64,000 bases of DNA. Origin: Agromyces soli. Lineage in GTDB: Bacteria; Actinomycetota; Actinomycetes; Actinomycetales; Microbacteriaceae. The notes below the pieces were generated by a model, which ran no database searches, was not told the DNA's origin, and worked only from the letters and a program-made list of their open reading frames with translations. How positions within the stretch are numbered: position 1 is the stretch's first letter; every line of letters starts with the position of its first letter. Positions 26,077 through 33,985 of this stretch are shown here, one piece after another. The translations under genes were made by a program, and so were the position numbers. Where the stretch lies: NCBI RefSeq assembly GCF_022811605.1, contig NZ_CP094533.1, positions 2,666,001 to 2,730,000 of the forward strand. Direction: 5' to 3'.

Positions 26077-27153
26077 TCAGCGCTCGTTCTGCCGCGGGAC
26101 GACGACCTGCTTGATGATCAGCAGCAGCGATGCGGCGATGGGGATGGCGACGAGCGCTCCGAGCACGCCGAGGAGTGCGCCGCCCGCGAGGGCGGCGACC
26201 ACGACGAGGGCCGCGGGGACCTTGACGGCCCGGTTCATGATGCGCGGGCTCAGCACGTATGCCTCGACCTGCATGTAGACGATGTAGTACACGGCGGCGA
26301 CGAGCGCAGTGAGCGGTGAACCCAGTCCGGGGATGAGGCAGACGAGCACGATGAGGACGGACCCGGTCAGGGTGCCCACGAGCGGGACGAGGGAGAACGC
26401 GAAGGCGACGAAGGCGAGCACTGCGGAGAACGGCGCCTGGATCACCGAGAGGAAGATGAAGCTCGCGACGCCGTTGATCGCGGCGAGCGACACCTGGCCG
26501 ATGACGTACCGTCCGACCGACTGGGTGATCTGCTCCGTGAGGTCGGCGAAGCGGGGCCGCCGCGAGGCGGGCACGAGCTGGTAGATGCCCCGCTTCATGG
26601 TGTTCAGCGACGCCGTGAAATAGAGGGTCAGGATGACGACGATGATGACGGCGAAGAGACCGGAGCCGAGCGCCACCGCGACCTGCCAGACGCCGCCCGC
26701 GAGCTCGCTGATCTTGTCCGGGTCGCTCACGAAGTCGACGACGCCCTTGGAGATGCTGTCCCAGATCTCCTGCACGTTCAAGAGCGGGAACTGCTGCTGC
26801 AGGGAGTCGAGCGTGCTCGCCACCCACTCGGTCGAGTTCAGGTTGGTGACGAGCAGGGGGACCCGCTGCACGAGCTGCCCCACCTGTTCGACGATGATCG
26901 GGATGACCGCGAGCAGCAGGGCGGCGACCAGCGCTGCCACGCCCGCCATCACGATGAGGATGGAGCTCCAGCGGGGGAGTCCGCGTCGTTCGAGCCAGGC
27001 GATGGCCGGCTCGAGGCCGAGCGCGAGGAAGAGGGCGGCCCCGACGTAGGTGAGGATCGTCGACAGGCTCGCCAGCGACATCAGGATCAGCAGCCCGACG
27101 CCGACGCCGAGCGTGCCGACGAGCCCGACCCGGAACGCGTTCTGGATCTTCAT
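26077..27153 (-). CDS. AI-2E family transporter (PerM/YhhQ-type permease)
   Basis: A 358-residue membrane protein with about eight helices: a block near 10-90, a large extracytoplasmic loop (about 95-160) and a C-terminal block from 165 to 345. The region SLVPLVGTLTGSVLIVLVC near 255-275 is the conserved AI-2E/UPF0118 segment. Members are reported as autoinducer-2 exporters or as Na+/H+ antiporters; the substrate cannot be read here. The start at 27153 follows a purine-rich site. It is probably cotranscribed with the coiled-coil gene 22 bp upstream. Confidence 0.85.
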   Translation of the reverse strand: MKIQNAFRVGLVGTLGVGVGLLILMSLASLSTILTYVGAALFLALGLEPAIAWLERRGLPRWSSILIVMAGVAALVAALLLAVIPIIVEQVGQLVQRVPLLVTNLNSTEWVASTLDSLQQQFPLLNVQEIWDSISKGVVDFVSDPDKISELAGGVWQVAVALGSGLFAVIIVVILTLYFTASLNTMKRGIYQLVPASRRPRFADLTEQITQSVGRYVIGQVSLAAINGVASFIFLSVIQAPFSAVLAFVAFAFSLVPLVGTLTGSVLIVLVCLIPGLGSPLTALVAAVYYIVYMQVEAYVLSPRIMNRAVKVPAALVVVAALAGGALLGVLGALVAIPIAASLLLIIKQVVVPRQNER

Positions 27154-27175
27154 GCCGGGAGCCGCCCCGCCCTCG

Positions 27176-28789
27176 CTACTCGGTGTCCGCCGCGACCTGC
27201 TCCGCCTGGGTCAGGACACCGCGGAGGCTCTCGAAGTAGCCGGCGACGGCGTCGCGCTCGATGCGGATCTGGGAGAGGCGGTCCTCGGCGTCGGCGACGA
27301 GGGCGCGGGTGCGCTCCTCGGCGTCGGAGATGAGCTTGCGGGCCTGGTCGTGCGCGCCCTGCACCCGGGAGTGCGCGTCCTCTTCGGCGCGGTTGCGGAG
27401 CTCGGCGATCTCGGCGCGGACCTCGGTCTCGAGCCGCTCGACCTCGGCCCGGCTGGACGCCGTGCGGGCCACGGCGTCGGCGAGCTCGGCGTTCGCCTCG
27501 TCGAGGAACTTCTTGGTCTCGGCGACGCCCTGCTGGTGGGCGGCGAGCAGTTCCTGCTCGGCGTCGTCGCGCTTCGTCGCGAGCTCGGTCTCGAGGTCGA
27601 TGCGGGCCTGCTCGATCTCCCGGGTCATCCGGTTCACCTCGTGCGTCGTCTTCTTGCGCATCGAGGTGAGCTGGTTGTCGAGGTCGATGCGGGCCTGCTC
27701 GGCCTCCGCCTCGAAGTCGGCGCGGGCCTGCTCCTGCTCGAGCGCGAGGTCTGCGCGCATCTGCTCGAGCTCCGCGGCGTGCTTCGCGCGGATCCGCTCG
27801 AGCTCGTGGGCGAGCTTCTGCTTCGCGGCCTCGGCTTCGCGGGCGCGGTCGATGGCGGCCTGCTCGCGGGCGAGGTCGAGCTCCTCGCGACCGGCGGCGA
27901 GCTCACGGGCGAGATCGGCGCGGGCCTGCTCGAGCTCGTGCCCCAGCGCGGTGCGCTCCTCGGCGGTCTCGGCGGCCACCGCGGCGCGGGCCTCGTCGCT
28001 CTCGCGGGCGAGGTCGAGGCGTGCCTGCTCGGTCTCCGCGGCGAGGTCGAGGCGCACCTGCTCGCTCTCCTTCGCGAGCTCGGCACGGGCACGGTCGAGC
28101 TCGACCGCGACCTCGGCGCGGGTCTGCTCGGTCTCCTTCGCGAGCCCCGCGGCGGTCGCCTTCGCTTCGTTCGCCTCGGCGTTCGCCTCGGCGAGTCGCT
28201 GGGTGGCGCGGCGCTCGGCCTCGGAGATCGCGGCGGCGGCCTCGCGCTTCGCGCTGGCTCGGAGCTCGGCGGTCTCGGTCGCGGCGGAGCTGCGGATCGC
28301 GGCGGCGTCGCGCGCCGCCTCCTGGCGGAGCTGCTCGCTCGTCTCGTGCGCCCTGGCGACCATGTCGTCGGCCTCCGCACGGGCGTTCTCGAGCAGCCGG
28401 CTCGCCTGGGCGCGCGCCTCGGAGACGCTCCGCTCGGCGAGCTCGCGCGCGTCCGACTTGAGGACGTGCACCTCGTCCTCGGCGGCCCGGCGCAGCTTCT
28501 CCGCATCGATGTCGGCCTGGGCGATCAGCCGGGTGGACTGCTCCTCGGCGACGCGGAGCGTGTTCTCGAGCTTGGTGCCGAGGCCGGAGAAGGTCGGGCT
28601 GCCGACCTCTTCGAGTTCGGCCGTGAGTTCTTCGATCCGGGCGAGGAGTCGCTTGTTCTCCTTCGATGCCTCGGTCGACTGGGTGTTCGCGGCGATGATG
28701 TCGCGACGCAGGCCGTTGATCGCCTTGTCGACTTCATCCTTGTCGTATCCGCGGAACACCTGGGTGAACTCGGTCTCTTCGGCGGCCAT
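27176..28789 (-). CDS. Long coiled-coil protein with DivIVA-type N-terminus
   Basis: A 537-residue protein. The first 30 residues (TEFTQVFRGYDKDEVDKAI) match the DivIVA lipid-binding turn; nearly all the rest is a continuous coiled coil of Ala, Glu, Arg and Leu with repeated segments such as LDxARAEL and DLAxExEQAR. This is the build of actinobacterial polar scaffold proteins (Wag31, Scy, FilP). GGAGGAAG precedes the ATG at 28789. It likely marks growth zones or the septum; with the DivIVA-repeat gene 3 kb away the window holds two such proteins. Confidence 0.8.
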   Translation of the reverse strand: MAAEETEFTQVFRGYDKDEVDKAINGLRRDIIAANTQSTEASKENKRLLARIEELTAELEEVGSPTFSGLGTKLENTLRVAEEQSTRLIAQADIDAEKLRRAAEDEVHVLKSDARELAERSVSEARAQASRLLENARAEADDMVARAHETSEQLRQEAARDAAAIRSSAATETAELRASAKREAAAAISEAERRATQRLAEANAEANEAKATAAGLAKETEQTRAEVAVELDRARAELAKESEQVRLDLAAETEQARLDLARESDEARAAVAAETAEERTALGHELEQARADLARELAAGREELDLAREQAAIDRAREAEAAKQKLAHELERIRAKHAAELEQMRADLALEQEQARADFEAEAEQARIDLDNQLTSMRKKTTHEVNRMTREIEQARIDLETELATKRDDAEQELLAAHQQGVAETKKFLDEANAELADAVARTASSRAEVERLETEVRAEIAELRNRAEEDAHSRVQGAHDQARKLISDAEERTRALVADAEDRLSQIRIERDAVAGYFESLRGVLTQAEQVAADTE

Positions 28790-28950
28790 TCTTCCTCCGT
28801 GTCGGTCCCGCGACGGCGAAAAGGCGCGCGGGAATCGCCTCCGATTGTACGGGTAGGACGCGCGGCCGGGGATTTCGTCTTCAGCTGGCGGTTAGGAGAC
28901 GCTCAGGCGCGCTGGGTAGTGTGGAATGTCTTTGCCCCTGGAGGTCCTAC
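28790..28950 (+). promoter_or_regulatory. Divergent intergenic region with -10-like TAGTGT
   Basis: This gap holds the ribosome binding site of the coiled-coil gene on the minus strand. On the plus strand it has TAGTGT (28915-28920) and GGAGG (28940-28944), six bases before GTG 28951. Confidence 0.4.
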
Positions 28951-30822
28951 GTGCGATTCGTCCTCGCCATCGTGGCGTTCGTCGCTGCGGCCGTGCTCAT
29001 CGGGCTGGGTATCGCCCAGCGCACGGTCTTCCTCGAGCCTGCCCGGGTGTCGCTCACGGCGAGCGTCGACGAGGCGGCGGACTACATCGTGGTGCAACCG
29101 GAGGCGCTCGCCGCGCACCCCGGCAAGCAGACGCTGAGCGCCGCCGGCGACGGCACCGTCTTCCTCGCCTACGGCCGTTCGTCCGACGTCGAGGCCTGGG
29201 TGCGTTCGAGCGACCACGTGACCGTCGGCTACGACGCCGAGACCGACTCGCTCGTGACCGAGCGGGTCGAGGGCGTGACGGATGACCCGGCCGAGGAGGC
29301 ACCCGCCGACGGCACCGTCGTCGAGACCCCCGCGACGCCGGCCACGCCCGACGCCCCGGCCGCGGACACGGCGACCGTGTCTCCCGCCGGCTCCGACCTG
29401 TGGCTCGATCAGTTCACCGGCGACCGCAGGGTCACCACGACCATCGCGGCGCCCGAGGGCATCTCGGTCATCGTCGCCTCGGGATCCGAGGACCCCGTGC
29501 CCGACCAGCTCGTGGTCGCGTGGCCGCTCGACAACTCGACGCCGTGGGCCGGCCCGCTCCTGGTCGGCGGCAGCGTGCTCTTCCTCGTCGGCCTCGTGCT
29601 GCTCTTCTTCGGCATCCGCCACCACCGCCGCTCGCGCGGCCCGCGCCGCAACCTCCCCAAGGGCACGCGGGGCCTGCGCCGCCGCAGCCCGGCGAGCGCG
29701 GCGGATCAGTCGCGGGCGCTCGGCCGCGGGCGCCGCGCGATCCTCGCCCCGCTCATCCTCGTCCCGGCGCTCGCGCTCACGGCCTGCTCGGCCGACTACT
29801 GGCCGAGCTTCGAGCAGGCGTCGCCGAGCGACACCGCGACGGCGACCCCCGACCCGAGCGCGAGCGAAGCGCCCGAGGAGGGCGAGCCGGCAGAAGAGAG
29901 CGTGCCCGCCGTCACCGAGCCGCAGATGGAGCGCATCATGCGCACCATCTCGGAGTTCACCGTCGCCAACGACGAGGCCCGCGCGAGCGACACGCTCGAG
30001 ACCCGCTTCACGGGCCCGGCGCTCGAGGCCCGGGCCGCCGACTACACGATCCGCGGAACGCTGCCCGACCAGACCCAGGCGCTCGCCATCCCGCCGGGGC
30101 CGCTGTCCGTGATGCTGCCGCAGCAGACGAGCGCCGACCCGACGACCGGATGGCCCCGCACTGTTCTCACCGTCATCGAGTCGTCCGACGACGCCGCGGT
30201 CGCCCCGACCGCGCTCGTCCTCCAGCAGGACGCGCCGCGCGACCAGTACCACGTGCTTTACACGATGTCGTTGGTGCCGGGACCGGAGTTCCCCGACGTC
30301 GCGCCCGCCTCGATCGGCGCCCCGATCATCGCCCCCGAGTACAAGGGCCTCTCGCTCGCCCCGTCGCAGGTCTCGACGGCGTTCGCCGACATCCTGATGA
30401 AGGGGGCGGAGAGTGAGTACGCACCGCTCTTCGACCTCGAGGGCACCGACCTGGACGACACGCTCAACGCGACCGCTCGGGCGAACGAGGTCCAGGGTGC
30501 GAACCCGACCATCACGCTGAGCGTCTCCGCCGTCGCCGGCGACGCCCCCGTCGTCGCGCTCGCGACGAACGACGCGGGCGCGCTCGTCTCGACGCTCGTG
30601 CGTCGGACCGAGCAGTCCCGTCCGAACGACGGCGGCACGACCGGCTTCAAGGAGAACACGCCCGCGCGCGCACTGTCCGGCTTCACGGAGCAGAGCGCGA
30701 AGGGCGTGCAGTCCACACGCGATCTGCAGCTGCTCTTCTACGTGCCGGCGGTCGGCACGGACGAACCCATTCGGCTCCTCGGCTGGTCCGAGAGCCTCGT
30801 CAGCGCCTCGGAGGTCCAATGA
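28951..30822 (+). CDS. Envelope protein with membrane segments and an internal lipobox
   Basis: A 623-residue protein of unknown function. It starts at GTG 28951 with a membrane helix (4-24), then an extracytoplasmic domain, a second helix near 199-226 and an Arg-rich cytoplasmic stretch. A third hydrophobic segment (about 263-278) ends LALTACS, exactly like a lipoprotein signal with the Cys at residue 279, followed by an acidic Pro/Ser/Thr linker and a secreted-type domain to the end. It reads like a membrane protein fused in frame to a lipoprotein. The frame is continuous and codon use does not change. Its stop overlaps the next gene (ATGA). Confidence 0.7.
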   Translation: MRFVLAIVAFVAAAVLIGLGIAQRTVFLEPARVSLTASVDEAADYIVVQPEALAAHPGKQTLSAAGDGTVFLAYGRSSDVEAWVRSSDHVTVGYDAETDSLVTERVEGVTDDPAEEAPADGTVVETPATPATPDAPAADTATVSPAGSDLWLDQFTGDRRVTTTIAAPEGISVIVASGSEDPVPDQLVVAWPLDNSTPWAGPLLVGGSVLFLVGLVLLFFGIRHHRRSRGPRRNLPKGTRGLRRRSPASAADQSRALGRGRRAILAPLILVPALALTACSADYWPSFEQASPSDTATATPDPSASEAPEEGEPAEESVPAVTEPQMERIMRTISEFTVANDEARASDTLETRFTGPALEARAADYTIRGTLPDQTQALAIPPGPLSVMLPQQTSADPTTGWPRTVLTVIESSDDAAVAPTALVLQQDAPRDQYHVLYTMSLVPGPEFPDVAPASIGAPIIAPEYKGLSLAPSQVSTAFADILMKGAESEYAPLFDLEGTDLDDTLNATARANEVQGANPTITLSVSAVAGDAPVVALATNDAGALVSTLVRRTEQSRPNDGGTTGFKENTPARALSGFTEQSAKGVQSTRDLQLLFYVPAVGTDEPIRLLGWSESLVSASEVQ

Positions 30823-31754
30823 CGAACCCGAACGACCCGATCGGCCTGCGCGGTGCGGTCGACCTGTCCTCGCTCGCTCAGCGGGCCCAGCCGTCGAGCG
30901 ACGGCGCGGCTCCGGCGGGCGGCGGCACCGACCCCCTGATCGTCGAGGCCGATGACCAGAGCTTCGGCCGGGTGCTCGAGCAGAGCAAGACCGTGCCGGT
31001 CGTCACCGTGCTCTGGGCCGGGTTCAGCGAGCCGTCGATCGAGCTCGTCGACCGGATCGCCCGACTGGTGCGCGCCCGGGACGGGCGGCTCCTGCTCGCC
31101 GCGGTCGACGCGGAGCGGAGCCCGCAGCTCGTGCAGGCGCTGCAGGCGCAGTCCGTGCCGACGGTCGTCGCCCTCGTCGCCGGCCAGCCGGTGCCCCTCT
31201 TCGCGGGCTCGCAGCCCGACGACGTCATCGAGCAGCTGTTCGACCAGCTCCTCGAGCTCGGCGCGCAGCACGGGGCCGACGGCCGGATCGACCCCGGCGG
31301 CGCCTCCGCCGACGAGGCCGCCGAGCCGGTCGAGGCCCCGCTGCCCCCGCTGCACCAGGAGGCGTACGACGCCATCGAGCGGGGCGACTACCAGGCCGCC
31401 GAGGCGGCGTACCGCACCGCGATGGCGCAGGACCCCCGCGATCAGCTCGCCGTCGCCGGGCTCGCCCAGGTGCGCCTGCTCGGGCGCCTGCAGGGCAAGA
31501 GCCTCGACGAGGTGCGCAACGCCGCGGCATCCGCGCCGAACGACCTCGAGGCGCAGCTCGCGGTCGCCGATCTCGACCTCTCCGGCGGGCACATCGACGA
31601 CGCCTTCGACCGGCTGCTGAGCCTGTTCCCGAGCTTGGACCCGGACGGCAAGACCGCCGTGCGCGAACGCCTCGTCGAGCTCTTCGAGGTCGTCGGCACG
31701 GAAGACCCCCGGGTCGCCGTGGCGCGCCGCCGGCTCGCGAGCCTGCTCTACTGA
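30819..31754 (+). CDS. Thioredoxin-fold/TPR protein, CnoX (YbbN)-like
   Basis: A 311-residue protein with a thioredoxin fold (about 40-150) followed by TPR-like helices (about 170-311), the layout of YbbN/CnoX co-chaperones, which hold unfolded proteins for GroEL and DnaK. The active-site position reads WAGFSEPS, so the CxxC is lost and no redox activity is expected. The cis-Pro loop SVPTVVAL is kept. The start overlaps the upstream envelope gene by four bases. Confidence 0.85.
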   Translation: MTNPNDPIGLRGAVDLSSLAQRAQPSSDGAAPAGGGTDPLIVEADDQSFGRVLEQSKTVPVVTVLWAGFSEPSIELVDRIARLVRARDGRLLLAAVDAERSPQLVQALQAQSVPTVVALVAGQPVPLFAGSQPDDVIEQLFDQLLELGAQHGADGRIDPGGASADEAAEPVEAPLPPLHQEAYDAIERGDYQAAEAAYRTAMAQDPRDQLAVAGLAQVRLLGRLQGKSLDEVRNAAASAPNDLEAQLAVADLDLSGGHIDDAFDRLLSLFPSLDPDGKTAVRERLVELFEVVGTEDPRVAVARRRLASLLY

Positions 31755-31787
31755 TCCCGCGCCGTTCGCGCGGCCGAACGCGTACGC

Positions 31788-31813
31788 GAGGGTGACCCTC
31801 CGGGTCAGCCCTC
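31788..31813. terminator. Possible shared terminator hairpin between convergent genes
   Basis: GAGGGTGACCC (31788-31798) can pair with GGGTCAGCCCTC (31802-31813) with one mismatch/bulge. It overlaps the glgB stop codon. There is no T tract, so its function is uncertain. Confidence 0.35.
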
Positions 31814-33985
31814 GGGTCGGAACCAGAGCGCACCGAGCGGCGGCAGCGTGACGCTCGCCGAGGCCGGTCGCCCCGCCCAGGGTGCGTCGACCGCCTCCAC
31901 GGCGCCGAGGTTGCCGACGCCGGAGCCGCCGAACTCGAGGGCGTCGGAGTTCAGGACCTCGACCCAGCGGCCGGCGGCCGGCAGCCCGAGGCGGAATCCC
32001 TCGTGCGGGCGGCCGGAGAAGTTCACGACGCAGAGCAGCGGCACTCGTTCCCGGTCGTAGCGGAGGAACGCGATCACGTTCTCCGCAGCGGCGGCGCCGT
32101 CGACCCACTCGAAGCCGGCGGAATCGTCGTCGAGCTGCCAGAGCGAGGGCAGCTCGCGGTAGACGCGGTTCAGCTGAGCGACGAACTCGGCGAGCTGCCG
32201 GTGCGAGGGCTGGTCGAGGATCCACCAGTCGAGCCCGCGCTCCTCGCTCCACTCGGAGAGCTGGCCGAACTCCTGACCCATGAACAGCAGTTGCTTGCCG
32301 GGGTGCGCCCACATGAAGGCGAGGTAGGCGCGCGTCGTGGCGAGCTGCTGCCAATGATCACCCGGCATCTTGCGCACGAGCGAGCCCTTGCCGTGCACGA
32401 CCTCGTCGTGGCTGATGGGCAGCACGTAGTGCTCGCTGAACGCGTACTGGAGCGAGAAGGTGAGCTCGTCGTGGTGGTGCGCCCGGTACATGGGATCGTG
32501 CCCGAGGTACTGGAGCGTGTCGTGCATCCAGCCCATGTTCCACTTGTAGCCGAAGCCGAGCCCGCCTGAAGAGGTCGGCGCGGTGACGCCCGGCCAGGCG
32601 GTCGACTCCTCGGCGATCATCACGATGCCCGCGTTTCGCTTGTACGCGGTCGCCGTCGCCTCCTGCAGGAACGCGATCGCCTCGAGGTGCTCGCGTCCGC
32701 CGTGCTCGTTCGGCAGCCATTCACCGTCGGCGCGGGAGTAGTCCAGATAGAGCATCGAGGCGACCGCGTCGACTCGGAGCCCGTCGACGTGGAACTCCTC
32801 GAGCCAGAACAGGGCGTTGGCGACGAGGAAGTTCCGCACCCGCGGGTTGCCATAGTCGAACACGAGCGTGCCCCAGTCGAGCTGCTCGCCGCGGCGCGGG
32901 TCGGCGTGCTCGTAGAGCGGTTCGCCGTCGAAGCGGGCGAGAGCCCACTCGTCCTTCGGGAAGTGCCCGGGCACCCAGTCCATGATCACGCCGATGCCGG
33001 TCTGGTGCAGGCGGTCGATCAGGTACTTGAGATCGTCGGGGGAGCCGAAGCGGCTCGTCGCCGCGTAGTACCCGGTGACCTGATAGCCCCACGAGCCGCC
33101 GAACGGGTGCTCGGCGAGCGGAAGGAACTCGACGTGGGTGTAGCCGAGCCAGTCGAGGTACTCGATGAGCTCGTCGGCGACGTCGCGGTAGCCCCGGCCG
33201 GGCCGCCAGGAGCCGAGATGGAGCTCGTAGATGCTCATCGGCCGTTCGTGGACGGAGCGGGCGGCCCGCTCGGCGAGCCAGGCCGCGTCGTCCCAGCGGT
33301 GCTCGCTCGTCGAGACGATCGAGGCCGTGGCGGGAGCCTCCTCGGCCTGCCGCGCCATCGGATCGGCCTTCATGATCCAGGCGCCGGCCTCGGTGAGCAG
33401 CTCGAACTTGTAGCGCGATCCGGCTTCGACGTCCGGGACGAAGAGCTCCCACACGCCGCTCGCTCCCATGCTGCGCATGGCGTGCCCGCGGCCGTCCCAG
33501 CGGTTGAAGTCGCCCACGACGCGCACCGCGCGCGCCCTCGGCGCCCAGACGGTGAACGCGGTCCCGTTCACGGTCTCCCCGATACCGCGGTGGCTGCGGA
33601 GGTGGGCGCCGAGCGCCCGCCAGAGCTCTTCGTGCCGGCCCTCGCCGATGAGGTGCAGGTCGAGCTCACCGATGGTGGGTTCGAAGCGGTAGGGGTCGTC
33701 GGCGGTCCACTCGGTGCCGTCCGTGTAGTGGGCGCGGATCAGGTAGCCGCTCGGGGGGCCGTCGTCGCCGCCGGACCAGATCCCCTCGCCGAGGTGACGG
33801 AGCGGGATGACCCGGCCGTCGTCGAGGATGGCGTCCACCGTGTCCGCGAGCGGCCGACGGGCCCGGATCAGGGTGCGCGCGGCTCCGGGTGCCTCGCCGC
33901 CGTGCTGGCCGAGCACGGCGTGCGGATCGGCCGAGCGGCCCTCGGCCACCGCGGTCAGGAGCTCGAGGGGAACGGCGTCAGTCAT
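31805..33985 (-). CDS. glgB: 1,4-alpha-glucan branching enzyme
   Basis: A 726-residue GH13 enzyme that makes alpha-1,6 branches in glycogen. An N-terminal CBM48-type module (about 100-220) precedes the barrel. The nucleophile Asp is in GLRVDAV, the acid/base Glu in MIAEEST and the stabilising Asp in ISHDEVVHGKGSL. The start at 33985 follows GAAGGGGG; its first 8 bases overlap the end of glgE, so the two are coupled, matching their joint role in building alpha-glucan from maltose-1-phosphate. Confidence 0.96.
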   Translation of the reverse strand: MTDAVPLELLTAVAEGRSADPHAVLGQHGGEAPGAARTLIRARRPLADTVDAILDDGRVIPLRHLGEGIWSGGDDGPPSGYLIRAHYTDGTEWTADDPYRFEPTIGELDLHLIGEGRHEELWRALGAHLRSHRGIGETVNGTAFTVWAPRARAVRVVGDFNRWDGRGHAMRSMGASGVWELFVPDVEAGSRYKFELLTEAGAWIMKADPMARQAEEAPATASIVSTSEHRWDDAAWLAERAARSVHERPMSIYELHLGSWRPGRGYRDVADELIEYLDWLGYTHVEFLPLAEHPFGGSWGYQVTGYYAATSRFGSPDDLKYLIDRLHQTGIGVIMDWVPGHFPKDEWALARFDGEPLYEHADPRRGEQLDWGTLVFDYGNPRVRNFLVANALFWLEEFHVDGLRVDAVASMLYLDYSRADGEWLPNEHGGREHLEAIAFLQEATATAYKRNAGIVMIAEESTAWPGVTAPTSSGGLGFGYKWNMGWMHDTLQYLGHDPMYRAHHHDELTFSLQYAFSEHYVLPISHDEVVHGKGSLVRKMPGDHWQQLATTRAYLAFMWAHPGKQLLFMGQEFGQLSEWSEERGLDWWILDQPSHRQLAEFVAQLNRVYRELPSLWQLDDDSAGFEWVDGAAAAENVIAFLRYDRERVPLLCVVNFSGRPHEGFRLGLPAAGRWVEVLNSDALEFGGSGVGNLGAVEAVDAPWAGRPASASVTLPPLGALWFRPEG

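Noticed and set aside
27176-28789. Repeats in the coiled-coil gene as a tandem DNA repeat or CRISPR-like array
   Set aside because: The repetition is at the heptad/protein level with varied DNA, not exact spaced repeats.
31269-31330. Frameshift suspected in the thioredoxin/TPR gene at the Gly/Ala-rich linker
   Set aside because: The linker keeps frame and the TPR part continues in the same frame to a normal stop.
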